Source: Paenibacillus puerhi
Lineage (GTDB): Bacteria; Bacillota; Bacilli; Paenibacillales; NBRC-103111
DNA length: 64,000 bases
NCBI RefSeq assembly: GCF_009846885.1
Contig: NZ_WUWM01000007.1
Span: 174,627 to 238,626, forward strand
Direction: 5' to 3'
Shown here: in pieces, positions 52,165 to 60,911 of the stretch
Layout of the letters: each line of letters starts with the position of its first letter
How positions within the stretch are numbered: the stretch's first letter is position 1
Notes under the pieces: generated by a model
What the model was told of the DNA's origin: nothing
Databases searched by the model: none
Seen by the model: the letters and a program-made list of their open reading frames with translations, nothing else
Program-made: the position numbers and the translations under genes

Positions 52165-53442
52165 TTACCCTTGTGCGCCGAACATCGCGCGGATCGCGTC
52201 AGGATAAAGTCCTTCCGCCCCCTTTGATGGTCGAGACTGCCCGCTTGCTCCATCAGGCTCATGCGGATACATATCCAGAGACTCCTGATCCTTGAGCATA
52301 TGCCCCGTCAGGATACAGACCGCCGTGCACAACCGGTCGATAGTCCCTTCCTCGCGCAGCTTACGCAATCCGGCCACCGAGGCGGCCGAGGCAGGCTCAC
52401 AGCCGATGCCGCTGCGATCTACGACCCTCTTGGCGGCAAAAATCTCTTCATCCGTTACCGACACGGTAACGCCCGATGTCTCCTGAAGGACGACCATCGC
52501 CTTCTTCCAGCTGGGCGGATCGCCTATGCGCAGGGCGCTGGCTCTCGTACGCGGGTTAGCTTCGGGCGTCAGCATGTCGCTCCCCGCGGCCATCATCCGG
52601 TGGAACGGGGAGGACCCTTCCGCCTGCACCACGGCAATCCTTGGCAGCTTGTCGATCAACCCGATCGCAAGCAGCTCCCTTAGTCCTTTTCCCAATGCAG
52701 CGACATTGCTTAGCGCGCCACCTGGAAGGACCACCCAGTCCGGCAGCTTCCAGCCTAGCCTATGCGCAATCTCGAAGCCAATGCTCTTCTGGCCTTCGAT
52801 CCGCCAAGGATTGACCGAATTGCATAGATACAAGCTTAGTTCACCTGCATGCCGCTGTAAAAAGGCAATGCCGTCATCATACGTCCCGGCGAAGCGGATC
52901 ATCCTCGCGCCATAGGCCAGCGTTTGCCCGATCTTCCCCGCGGCGACGCCCTGCTCCGGAACGAACACATACGCTTCGGACCCGCTCCACGCCGCATACA
53001 TAGCAAGCGAAGCCGAGGTATTTCCCGTTGAAGAGCAGGCAAACCGCTTATATCCAAGCGATAGCCCCTGGGAGACGGCGACAACCATTCCGTTGTCCTT
53101 GAACGATCCGCTCGGATTTTCACTCTGTGCCTTCAGCCATAGCCTGTCCACTCCGGCGAAAGCCCGCACAGACTCCGCTTCGTACAGTCCCGTGTTGCCC
53201 TCATATCGAGTAATGGCCTGCTCAGAAGACAACTGAGGATGAATCAATTCCTTATATCTCCATACTCCGCTTGCGTGAAGCGTGCCGCGCTCGCTCAACC
53301 GGTCATCGAAGATCCGTTTGAGCCGATCGGCGTCCAGGCCGCCCAGCTCCTGCACAATCTGCATAAGTCCACCGCATGGGCAACAGTAGGCTACCGAACT
53401 CACCGGGTATTCAATTCCGCACTCCGAGCAAGTCATTTTCAT
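52165..53442 (-). CDS. thrC: Threonine synthase-type PLP enzyme with N-terminal zinc ribbon
   Basis: The protein has 425 residues. Residues 1-30 form a zinc ribbon (CSECGIEYPVSSVAYCCPCG). The fold type II PLP core has ITRYEGNTGLYEAESV, the PLP Lys in ENPSGSFKDNGMVVAV, the phosphate loop LPGGALSNVAALGKGL and GIGCEPASAASVAGLR. It would convert O-phosphohomoserine to threonine. The B. subtilis ThrC of the hom-thrCB operon is shorter and lacks the ribbon, so this may be a paralogue; cysteate-synthase-like activity is an alternative. ATG 53442 lies ten bases after AAAGG. A stand-alone gene divergent from a LysR regulator. Confidence 0.8.
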   Translation of the reverse strand: MKMTCSECGIEYPVSSVAYCCPCGGLMQIVQELGGLDADRLKRIFDDRLSERGTLHASGVWRYKELIHPQLSSEQAITRYEGNTGLYEAESVRAFAGVDRLWLKAQSENPSGSFKDNGMVVAVSQGLSLGYKRFACSSTGNTSASLAMYAAWSGSEAYVFVPEQGVAAGKIGQTLAYGARMIRFAGTYDDGIAFLQRHAGELSLYLCNSVNPWRIEGQKSIGFEIAHRLGWKLPDWVVLPGGALSNVAALGKGLRELLAIGLIDKLPRIAVVQAEGSSPFHRMMAAGSDMLTPEANPRTRASALRIGDPPSWKKAMVVLQETSGVTVSVTDEEIFAAKRVVDRSGIGCEPASAASVAGLRKLREEGTIDRLCTAVCILTGHMLKDQESLDMYPHEPDGASGQSRPSKGAEGLYPDAIRAMFGAQG

Positions 53443-53492
53443 ACCATTCACGCCTTTCTTCTCATTTCTTTAAGCATAAGGCATGATATATA

Positions 53493-53537
53493 ATAAATAT
53501 AATATATATAATTTGTGATTATATATATTATATTTAT
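53493..53537. promoter_or_regulatory. 20-bp perfect AT-rich palindrome between thrC and the LysR gene
   Basis: ATAAATATAATATATATAAT and its exact complement are separated by TTGTG. The element fills the 120-bp gap between the divergent genes and overlaps where both -10 regions must lie, so it is a candidate operator for the LysR protein (LysR sites have T-N11-A dyads). Confidence 0.6.
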
Positions 53538-53563
53538 GTTTATATCAAGAAAGGATGTTTTTC

Positions 53564-54481
53564 ATGAAGCCGCCTCATGTGAATAGTCATGCTCTGCACC
53601 TGCTCCATGCCATTGCCCGCACCGGCAGCGTAACCAAGGCTGCCGAGCTGCTGCGAATCAGCCAGCCGGCTGTTACGATGCAGATTCGCAAGCTGGAGCA
53701 GGAGCTGGGATTAACACTTCTAGCGCCCAGAGGGCGAGGCATCCTGCTGACCGAAGCTGGGGAGTTCGTCGCCGCGCAGGCGAAGAGGCTGGTTTCCCTG
53801 GAGGATGAACTGAGCCTGCTCATCCACGAATATCGGGAAGGGCGTTCCGGCAGCCTGAGATTGGCGGCTACGTATTTGCCCGCTAACTTTCTACTCCCGT
53901 CCTGGATGGCAGGCTTCAAGAAGCAGGCGGAGGATGTCAAGCTTATCCTGCACACGGCCAACGCCGACCGGGCGCTCGGCATGCTGGTCACCTTCGAAGC
54001 TGAGCTCGCCGTCGTCGGGGGCCGGCTCGAAGCGGCTAGCGGCCTTGTACGGAGGCCGCTGGCCGAGGATCCGATGTGGTTCATCGTACCGCCGGAGCAT
54101 CGTTTGGCCGGTCAGGAGGCTGCGCTGAGCGAGGTGCTGCAGGAGCCGTTCGTTATGCGGGAGGAGGGGAGCTCTACTCGGGACATGCTGCTTGCTTTAT
54201 GCCGCTCCATGCATGTAGGCATGCCACGGATCGGGCTTGAGCTCGGCGGAATGAATGAAGCGGTCCGTGCCGTTGCAGCCGGCTATGGGACGCTTTTTGC
54301 CTCTGCGACGGAGGTCCGGGACTTTCTCTCACGGGGAGAGGTGGCCCGCGTACAGGTACCTGGTGTCACGATAACCAACCCGCTGGCCGTCTACTGGCGT
54401 GAAGGCGATCCGCTCTCGGTGCAAGCCGAGCGTTTCCTGCGCTGGCTGTTCGACCAACCTGAATATGGCTCCGGAGAATAA
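53564..54481 (+). CDS. LysR family transcriptional regulator
   Basis: The protein has 305 residues. The N-terminal winged HTH reads LHLLHAIARTGSVTKAAELL, RISQPAVTMQIRKLEQELGL, followed by the linker helix and a periplasmic-binding-like effector domain (GSLRLAATYLPANFLLPSWM to the end). The second ATG (53564) is chosen because GAAAGGA lies nine bases upstream. It is divergent from thrC and convergent with phnE, so thrC and possibly the transporter are candidate targets. Confidence 0.92.
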   Translation: MKPPHVNSHALHLLHAIARTGSVTKAAELLRISQPAVTMQIRKLEQELGLTLLAPRGRGILLTEAGEFVAAQAKRLVSLEDELSLLIHEYREGRSGSLRLAATYLPANFLLPSWMAGFKKQAEDVKLILHTANADRALGMLVTFEAELAVVGGRLEAASGLVRRPLAEDPMWFIVPPEHRLAGQEAALSEVLQEPFVMREEGSSTRDMLLALCRSMHVGMPRIGLELGGMNEAVRAVAAGYGTLFASATEVRDFLSRGEVARVQVPGVTITNPLAVYWREGDPLSVQAERFLRWLFDQPEYGSGE

Positions 54482-54531
54482 GGCTTCGCCAACCAACTCC
54501 GAGCGCCCCCGCGCGGTTCCGACGGAACGGA

Positions 54532-54570
54532 AAAACCCGCTCTCCGAAGGCGGCGGAAAGCGGGTTTTCT
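54532..54570. terminator. Bidirectional terminator between LysR gene and phnE
   Basis: AAAACCCGCT / AGCGGGTTTT stem with a 17-base loop and T-tracts on both strands. Confidence 0.85.
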
Positions 54571-54594
54571 TCTACGTACGATGCGAACATAAAG

Positions 54595-55389
54595 CTATAC
54601 CAAGCGTTTGCGAATCGAGGACGAGATGATATCGATGATCGTCACCATCACGATAATTCCCAGCAGGATAATACCGACCCGATTCCAGGCCCGGGCTTCC
54701 AGAGCGAATATAAGCGGCGCGCCTATACCGCCTGCGCCGATCAACCCGAGTATCGAGGCCGAACGGATGTTGATCTCAAACCGATATAGTGCAAAAGAGA
54801 AGAAGTGTGGCAGCACCTGCGGCATAACGGCGAACCACAGCACCTGCAGGCGGTTGGCGCCGCAGGCTGTCAGAGCCTCGGAAGGACCCAAATCCAGGTT
54901 TTCGACAGCCTCCGAATACAGCTTGCCGAGCATCCCGATCGAATGAAGCCCCAACGCCAGCACTCCAGCATAGGCACCGGGGCCGACAGCTTTAATGAAG
55001 ATAATGGCCATGACGATCTCGGGGAACGTCCGAATCAGGCTGAGCATGAATTTTCCGCTTCCGCTGACCCAGCGTAGACGGCTCATGTTGGCAGCGGCCC
55101 AGAAGGCGAACGGCACGCAAAGAATCGCGGAGATGAACGTACCGATGATCGATATGCCGAGCGTATCCAGCAGTCCTCTAAGCAGATCCTCGCCCTCCGG
55201 CCGGTAGACGAATTCCCAGTCGGGATGAAATAAACCTCGCAGTATAGTAGCGAAATCCTTGCCTGCGCTTTCCGTCAGACCGGTATATTCAATGCCGGTA
55301 AACGACCATACATAAATAGCCAGGACGATCAGGGCTACAAGCCAGAAGCGGATGCGAGACGATTTTTTTGGAACAGGTCTGGTTGTCAT
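54595..55389 (-). CDS. phnE: Phosphonate-type ABC transporter permease (second)
   Basis: The protein has 264 residues with six TM helices. It carries the PhnE inner-membrane signature and EAA-type loop: LLDTLGISIIGTFISAILCV, FMLSLIRTFPEIVMAIIFIK, GPSEALTACGANRLQVLWFA, ILGLIGAGGIGAPLIFALEA. Overlaps the first permease gene by four bases. Last gene of phnC-phnE-phnE. Confidence 0.92.
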   Translation of the reverse strand: MTTRPVPKKSSRIRFWLVALIVLAIYVWSFTGIEYTGLTESAGKDFATILRGLFHPDWEFVYRPEGEDLLRGLLDTLGISIIGTFISAILCVPFAFWAAANMSRLRWVSGSGKFMLSLIRTFPEIVMAIIFIKAVGPGAYAGVLALGLHSIGMLGKLYSEAVENLDLGPSEALTACGANRLQVLWFAVMPQVLPHFFSFALYRFEINIRSASILGLIGAGGIGAPLIFALEARAWNRVGIILLGIIVMVTIIDIISSSIRKRLV

Positions 55390-56177
55390 AGCAGCTTCTC
55401 CCTTACCCTTGTGCTGACATAATCAATAAGCAGGACGATCGCCAGCGTCAGGAGAATGATAAGCGAAGAGCGATCGTACCGGAATTGCTGGAGCGTACGG
55501 TCCAGGTACAGGCCTATGCCGCCCGCGCCTACAAGTCCGAGTACGGCTGCCGCACGCACATTGACCTCGAAGGTATACAAGAAATAAGCCATATATTGAG
55601 CCGCTACCTGAGGAACTACGCCGAATTGAATCCACTGGGCTTTATTGGCCCCGACCGCCGTCATCGCTTCAAGCGGCCCGGGATCGATGGCCTCGATCGA
55701 TTCATAGGTCAGCTTGGCTACCAGACCGAAGGAGAAGAAGATTAGCGCGAGTATGCCGGGGATAGCCCCGATCCCGAAAACCGCAACGAACAAGCCCGCG
55801 AATAACAGCTCGGGGATCGTCCGGATCAGGTTCAGGATAAAACGTGCCGGCTGATACAGCCATGGCGTCCGTACGACATTGCTAGCGGCAAGCAATGCGA
55901 TAGGGATGGCGAGCAGTCCGCCGATCGTCGTACCGATTACAGCCATTTGCACCGTTTCCATCATAGGGGCCCATACTACATCGATATAGCTCCAATCCGG
56001 CGGGAACATCTCGACGATCAGCTTGCCCATCTCCGGCGCTCCCTCAATCAGCCTGGGCAAGCTCGAATCCGTATTTTCCGCGCTCCACCAGAGCAGTACG
56101 ATAAGCAGCAGCGTCGTCATATAGGATTTCATGCGCGAGGGCTTTTGCAGGATGCGTTTGCGGTCCGAGTCCGTCAT
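55386..56177 (-). CDS. phnE: Phosphonate-type ABC transporter permease (first)
   Basis: The protein has 263 residues with six TM helices. METVQMAVIGTTIGGLLAIP, LNLIRTIPELLFAGLFVAVF, GPLEAMTAVGANKAQWIQFG and VLGLVGAGGIGLYLDRTLQQ match PhnE. It is a paralogue of the next gene; the two probably form a heterodimer. Its ATG shares one base with the phnC stop. Confidence 0.92.
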   Translation of the reverse strand: MTDSDRKRILQKPSRMKSYMTTLLLIVLLWWSAENTDSSLPRLIEGAPEMGKLIVEMFPPDWSYIDVVWAPMMETVQMAVIGTTIGGLLAIPIALLAASNVVRTPWLYQPARFILNLIRTIPELLFAGLFVAVFGIGAIPGILALIFFSFGLVAKLTYESIEAIDPGPLEAMTAVGANKAQWIQFGVVPQVAAQYMAYFLYTFEVNVRAAAVLGLVGAGGIGLYLDRTLQQFRYDRSSLIILLTLAIVLLIDYVSTRVREKLL

Positions 56178-56947
56178 TAAGCCTCCACCCCCAAAAGCTC
56201 ATCCTTTTTGATGGCTCTGCCATAAATCTCTGAAAATTTTTCATCCGTCGCTTCGTTTACCGGTCCGTCGAATACCACTTCACCTGCACGCAATCCTATG
56301 ATGCGCGTCGCATATTCGCGAGCCAGATCGATAAAGTGGAGGTTCACGATCGTTGTAATGCCGAGCTCCTGATTGATCCGCTTCAAGTCATCCATCACCT
56401 GGCGTGTCGTCAAGGGGTCGAGGGAGGCGACGGGCTCGTCCGCAAGGATAATCTTGGCCTCCTGGGCCAACGCACGGGCTATCGATACGCGCTGCTGTTG
56501 ACCGCCCGACAGCTCATCCGCGCGGGAGTATGCTTTGTTTAGAATATTTACGCGCTCCAAAGCGTTGAACGCCAGCTCGATATCTTCCTTCGGAAACAAG
56601 CCCAGCAGCGTACGCAGCGTCGAATGGTACCCCACTCTCCCGGAGAGCACGTTGCGCAGCACGGTCGAACGCTTCACGAGGTTAAAGCTTTGGAAAATCA
56701 TGCCGATATCCCGGCGCATCCGACGGAGCTCGGAACCGCTCGCCGAGGTGATGGAACGCCCATTAATAACTATTTGACCATCGGTTATTTCATGTAGCCG
56801 ATTAATCGAACGGAGCATCGTCGATTTCCCTGCGCCCGACAACCCGACGATGACGATAAATTCGCCTTTATGAATGGTCAGGTTCAGGTTTTTCAGACCG
56901 ACAGTTCCGTTGGGGTACACTTTTGAGACATTTTTAAATTCGATCAT
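56177..56947 (-). CDS. phnC: Phosphonate-type ABC transporter ATP-binding protein
   Basis: The protein has 256 residues. Walker [17 protein letters not shown], signature [17 protein letters not shown], Walker [15 protein letters not shown] and the H-loop region [10 protein letters not shown] are intact. PhnC-specific blocks ([40 protein letters not shown]) are clear. First gene of the operon; 56948-57212 upstream holds no gene, and no Pho-box-like repeats are evident. Confidence 0.94.
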   Translation of the reverse strand: MIEFKNVSKVYPNGTVGLKNLNLTIHKGEFIVIVGLSGAGKSTMLRSINRLHEITDGQIVINGRSITSASGSELRRMRRDIGMIFQSFNLVKRSTVLRNVLSGRVGYHSTLRTLLGLFPKEDIELAFNALERVNILNKAYSRADELSGGQQQRVSIARALAQEAKIILADEPVASLDPLTTRQVMDDLKRINQELGITTIVNLHFIDLAREYATRIIGLRAGEVVFDGPVNEATDEKFSEIYGRAIKKDELLGVEA

Positions 56948-57212
56948 GGGCTGTCATAAATCCCCTTTTGTCCATATTGTCCAACACAAAATGATTCGAC
57001 ATCAATCGAGATTATCCTCTTCTATTTTACATATTTACGTAACCTTAATTTTCCGTTTAGCTTGCCCCAAGGCTCCGTCACCGATGCGGCTTCGACGCAG
57101 GTCTGCTCCCATTCCTCTGGTTATAAACTAAAAAATATCTAACACTCTTCCGCCGACATCCTATAAAATTAATCTAAGAAGCATTGAATCCCGACATCAA
57201 GGAGAGAAAAAT

Positions 57213-58085
57213 ATGTCTGAGTATCCTGAAACTAATAACGACTCCCCCATCAGGAGCCCTCTCGATCTAAGAGCCGATTGCGAAAATTGCTTTGGCTTAT
57301 GCTGTGTGGCCCTGCCTTTTGCGGCCTCGGCCGACTTCGCTATGGACAAAGATGCCGGGCAGCCCTGCCCGAACCTGCTCTCGGACTTTCGCTGCGGCGT
57401 ACACAACAGCCTGAGGCAGCGGGGATTCCGGGGTTGTACCGTGTATGATTGCTTCGGCGCCGGGCAGCATACCTCTCAAGTGACCTACGGCGGACAAGAC
57501 TGGCGGCAAGCGCCGGAAACTGCCAGGGACATGTTCGAGGTGTTCTCTATCATGCGGCATCTCCATGAGCTTCTCTGGTACCTGTCCGAGGCGCTGACAC
57601 TGGAACCGGCCCGCCCGATTTACGAAGCGCTCGGCTCCGCCCTCGAGAAGACGGTTCGCCTCGCTTCTCTCGCCCCACAGGCTCTTATGGAATTAGACAT
57701 AGCTGCGCACCGGGCAGACGTCAACACCCTTCTCCTGCTTACCAGCGAACGGGTACGCAGCGAGGCAACCCGCCATCTTAAGACTAGCCCGGATACCCGG
57801 AAAACTTATCGCCGGGGAGCTGATCTTATCGGAGCCAATCTCAGAGGGGCCGATTTAAGAGGGGCCAACCTCAGAGGCGCCTATCTCATCGCCGCGGATC
57901 TCAGAAACGCCGATCTGAGAGGGGCCGACCTCATTGGAGCGGATTTACGCGATGCCGACCTCCGGGGGGCGGATCTTACCGGAAGCATTTTTCTCACCCA
58001 AGCCCAGCTTAACGCGGCCAAAGGCAATTCCGGCACGAAGCTGCCGCAGACTCTCGTTCTTCCCCTTCACTGGCCGGCTTCCTGA
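57213..58085 (+). CDS. Pentapeptide-repeat protein with Cys-rich N-terminal domain
   Basis: The protein has 290 residues. Residues ~20-90 hold a cluster of Cys ([48 protein letters not shown]), suggesting a metal or Fe-S site. A helical domain follows to ~190. Residues ~205-265 are pentapeptide repeats with the A(D/N)LRG pattern ([20 protein letters not shown]), forming a short right-handed beta-helix. Qnr/MfpA proteins with such helices mimic DNA and guard gyrase, but they lack this N-terminal domain, so that role is not implied. AGGAGAG precedes the ATG. Confidence 0.8.
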   Translation: MSEYPETNNDSPIRSPLDLRADCENCFGLCCVALPFAASADFAMDKDAGQPCPNLLSDFRCGVHNSLRQRGFRGCTVYDCFGAGQHTSQVTYGGQDWRQAPETARDMFEVFSIMRHLHELLWYLSEALTLEPARPIYEALGSALEKTVRLASLAPQALMELDIAAHRADVNTLLLLTSERVRSEATRHLKTSPDTRKTYRRGADLIGANLRGADLRGANLRGAYLIAADLRNADLRGADLIGADLRDADLRGADLTGSIFLTQAQLNAAKGNSGTKLPQTLVLPLHWPAS

Positions 58086-58141
58086 GCCTTCCATTGAACC
58101 AAGAGGCGCCGACGAATCGGCGCTCGCAGCCAGCATGAGCT

Positions 58142-58918
58142 TTAGCTGCCCGCTACATCCCTTTTGGTAAAGAGCAGCCAAGAAACGACATAGAACAAGA
58201 CCGCATAAGCCACAAGGACCGTCACGGAAAAACCGAGCGTCATCCCTTCGATCGGCGGCTTGCCACCGGTGAGATAAGGGGTCAAGTCCGTATTGGCAAA
58301 TACAAAATATTTGACCCATTCGTACTTCAACCTCGCCAATACCATCACGACGCCATCCTTCGTCAACAGCAGGAAAATGGATAGTCCGATCGCAAGCGAG
58401 CTGCTGCGGAAGGCTGCCGAGATCATAAAGGCCAGCAATACCGTCATCACAATACTCACCGTATCCAGCAAATAAACACGGACAATCCCGGCAAACGATT
58501 CGCCTCCGGGGATGAGGGGCGCTCCGGCGCCAAACAGGATCAATCCCGTGAAGTAAGAAAAAATAAAATGAATCGCCAGCAAACAGATCATAAACAACAG
58601 AGCGGCGATCAATTTCGAGGCGAGCACCTTGCTTCGGGAAGCCGGACGGATCAGCAGCAGCTTGATCGTACCCCAGCTGAACTCGGACGCGACGATGTCG
58701 CCTGCTATGATTACGCTGAAGATGGTGCATAGACCCGTCAAATACGTTGTCGCGCCCATGAACTGAAGGACATGGGTGTATGGCAAGTCCAGCACGACTT
58801 TCATCAGAATACCCGCCGAAATGATCGTAAGCACTAATATCCCCAGCATAATCCAGGTACGCATACGATTGTAAATTTTCATATTCTCGTTCTGCACGAG
58901 CGACAGCAGACTAGACAA
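58142..58918 (-). CDS. ABC-2 type transporter permease
   Basis: The protein has 258 residues with six TM helices: an opening amphipathic segment (LVQNENMKIYNRMRTWIMLG), then helices at IISAGILMKVV, TYLTGLCTIFSVIIAGDIVA, KLIAALLFMICLLAIHFIFS, IVMTVLLAFMISAAFRSSS, FSVTVLVAYAVLFYVVSWLL. This is the pattern of BcrB/YhcI-like permeases. It overlaps the ATPase gene by eight bases. The substrate is unknown; homologous pairs export peptides or antibiotics. Confidence 0.85.
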   Translation of the reverse strand: MSSLLSLVQNENMKIYNRMRTWIMLGILVLTIISAGILMKVVLDLPYTHVLQFMGATTYLTGLCTIFSVIIAGDIVASEFSWGTIKLLLIRPASRSKVLASKLIAALLFMICLLAIHFIFSYFTGLILFGAGAPLIPGGESFAGIVRVYLLDTVSIVMTVLLAFMISAAFRSSSLAIGLSIFLLLTKDGVVMVLARLKYEWVKYFVFANTDLTPYLTGGKPPIEGMTLGFSVTVLVAYAVLFYVVSWLLFTKRDVAGS

Positions 58919-59834
58919 TCCGATTCCCCCTCGTTACCTCAAGGAATTGCTCCTCAAGCGTTTTGGCTATGGTACGGATGCCAAACACAGCCACGCCGGC
59001 GGCAACCAGACGAGCATTGAGCGCCGCGACCGTGTCTCTTCGATCCGATACTTTCACGGAAAGCTCCGTCCCGTTCACCTGCGCCTGATAGCCGGCTTCT
59101 TGCAGCACTGCCGCCGCTGCAGCCGTATCCTGCACCTCGAAGCGGACTTCAACCTCCTCCGTCTCGCCCGAAGACTCCTTGAACGAGCGCACATCGAGCA
59201 GTCGTCCATTCTGAATAATCGCTACCCGGTCGCACATAAGCTCCATCTCGGACAGCAGGTGACTGGATACAATGACAGCCAGCCCTTCTTCCTTCGCCAG
59301 CATCCGCAAGTAATCGCGGAGCTCGCGGATTCCTTCAGGATCGAGACCGTTCGTCGGTTCGTCCAAAATAAGCACGGAGGGACGATGAAGGATCGCCTGA
59401 GCCACTCCCAGCCGCTGGCGCATCCCCAGCGAATAGGTTTTTACTTTATCGTGAATCCGGTTCTCCAGACGCACCAGCCTGACGACCTCATCGATCCGCT
59501 CCTTCTCCACATTAGGCAGCATTCTGGCGAAGTGGATCAAATTCTGATACCCGGTCATAAATCCGTAAAACTCCGGATTTTCAACAATCGCGCCCACATG
59601 CTGCATAGCTTCCTCGAATTGTCCGCGGACACTGTAATCCCGGATCTTAATCTCTCCGGCCGATATCGATATCAGTCCGACCATCATCCGGATTGTGGTC
59701 GTCTTGCCAGCGCCGTTCGGCCCGAGAAACCCGAATACTTCTCCCGGGCGCACCTCGAAGCTAAGTCCGTCCACAATCGTTTTGGAGCCAATTTTTTTAG
59801 TTACTTGTTTTAACTGAACGATCGTTGATTCCAT
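58911..59834 (-). CDS. ABC transporter ATP-binding protein (BcrA-like)
   Basis: The protein has 307 residues. Walker A FLGPNGAGKTTTIRMMVGLI, signature YSLGMRQRLGVAQAIL, Walker B VLILDEPTNGLDP and H-loop VIVSSHLLSEM are intact. A C-terminal ~90-residue domain (EVRFEVQDTAAAAAVLQEAG onward) is typical of BcrA/NatA ATPases. AGGAGGTTAGC precedes the ATG. A long dyad lies just upstream. No two-component system or resistance gene is adjacent to indicate the cargo. Confidence 0.9.
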   Translation of the reverse strand: MESTIVQLKQVTKKIGSKTIVDGLSFEVRPGEVFGFLGPNGAGKTTTIRMMVGLISISAGEIKIRDYSVRGQFEEAMQHVGAIVENPEFYGFMTGYQNLIHFARMLPNVEKERIDEVVRLVRLENRIHDKVKTYSLGMRQRLGVAQAILHRPSVLILDEPTNGLDPEGIRELRDYLRMLAKEEGLAVIVSSHLLSEMELMCDRVAIIQNGRLLDVRSFKESSGETEEVEVRFEVQDTAAAAAVLQEAGYQAQVNGTELSVKVSDRRDTVAALNARLVAAGVAVFGIRTIAKTLEEQFLEVTRGNRIV

Positions 59835-59860
59835 GCTAACCTCCTGACCCCGGCAAAAAG

Positions 59861-59902
59861 AGGTATGGTATACTTTTCCATCAGAAAAAGTATATCATAC
59901 CT
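59861..59902 (-). promoter_or_regulatory. Long dyad upstream of the ABC exporter
   Basis: AGGTATGGTATACTTTT and AAAAAGTATATCATACCT are near-perfect inverted repeats around a 6- to 8-base centre. Located 27 bases before the ATPase start, it may be an operator (GntR or TetR size) or a leader hairpin. On the minus strand it ends in CTCTTTTTG, so terminator-like behaviour is possible. Confidence 0.5.
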
Positions 59903-59990
59903 CCTCAATTTGAACCAATACGCTTTGAAAACGAGGCGTTAGAGAGCGGTTCCCTCTCACTTCGTACGCATGTTTCTCGTACAAGAAGTC

Positions 59991-60812
59991 TTATCCCTTA
60001 AGATTGGCTTCTTGCTCGTAATATTTGGCAAGGCTCACAATCATACTTCCCATCCGTTCTTCCTCCGGCGCCACGACCCGGTTTACGCCTTCCTCGCGCA
60101 GCGCCTCCGCGGTTACCTTACCTACCGCCACCGCGATCGTATTTCCTTCAAATGCTTTGATCACAAGGTTTGCGATGCCTCTTTCCTTGGCATACTCCAT
60201 AAGAAACCTCACCTGCGGCGTACTAGTGAACGTAACGGCGTCGAGCTGTCCCCCCACAATTTCGTCAAGCAGAAGATCGGCTACCGTAAGCTCAGGTGGG
60301 ATGTGACGATAGGGCAATATCTCATGATAGGAGGCCTCCTGCTCTTTTAGCCAGTTCACAAGCTTCGGGGCATGATCGCCATACAATTGCAAGGCCACCC
60401 TCTTTCCCTTCAGATCGGCGCCGCTCATCGCCCGGATTAATCCGCTCGTCGTTCCGTCATCGTCACGTACCGCCGGCTGAATGCCAAGCTTCTTCAGGAC
60501 GTTGACCGTCTTATAACCACGGGCAGCCACGTGCGCCTTGCTCAGCACGCCCACGAAGGCTTCCTTTTCACCGATAGCTTCTGCCGCTTGAACAAGGAGA
60601 TCCGTTCCTACTCCGGTCGTCAGGATGACCCAGTCCGCCCCTTGCTCAATAAGGCGTCTCACCTCGGCCTGGACAAGCTCCTCTTCAACTGCAACCGTCC
60701 CTTGAGCCGGCCGAACCAAGGCAGCTCCGCCCATTTTCTCTACAATTATGCTGAGCTCCGCCGCTTTCCTCGGTCCTGTAATCGCGATTCGTTTACCTTC
60801 CAGCCTGGCCAT
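59991..60812 (-). CDS. hemD: Uroporphyrinogen-III synthase
   Basis: The protein has 273 residues in the HemD two-domain fold: LEGKRIAITGPRKAAELSII, GADWVILTTGVGTDLLVQAA, VRDDDGTTSGLIRAMSG, LQLYGDHAPKLVNWLKEQ, YRHIPPEL, DAVTFTSTPQVRFLMEYAKE, VAVGKVTAEALREEGV. It cyclises hydroxymethylbilane to uroporphyrinogen III, the branch point for heme, siroheme and cobalamin. It stands alone, not in a hem operon, so it may be a second copy that supplies the cobalamin branch; that link is inference. Confidence 0.85.
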   Translation of the reverse strand: MARLEGKRIAITGPRKAAELSIIVEKMGGAALVRPAQGTVAVEEELVQAEVRRLIEQGADWVILTTGVGTDLLVQAAEAIGEKEAFVGVLSKAHVAARGYKTVNVLKKLGIQPAVRDDDGTTSGLIRAMSGADLKGKRVALQLYGDHAPKLVNWLKEQEASYHEILPYRHIPPELTVADLLLDEIVGGQLDAVTFTSTPQVRFLMEYAKERGIANLVIKAFEGNTIAVAVGKVTAEALREEGVNRVVAPEEERMGSMIVSLAKYYEQEANLKG

Positions 60813-60911
60813 AGTTATCCCCCTTGTGTGACGAGTCCATGTTTAAAATCCTCTAAATCTGGCGAATCTAATGCTAGGTTAGCACAAAATTGCTAGAGGA
60901 GGCTTGATCTC

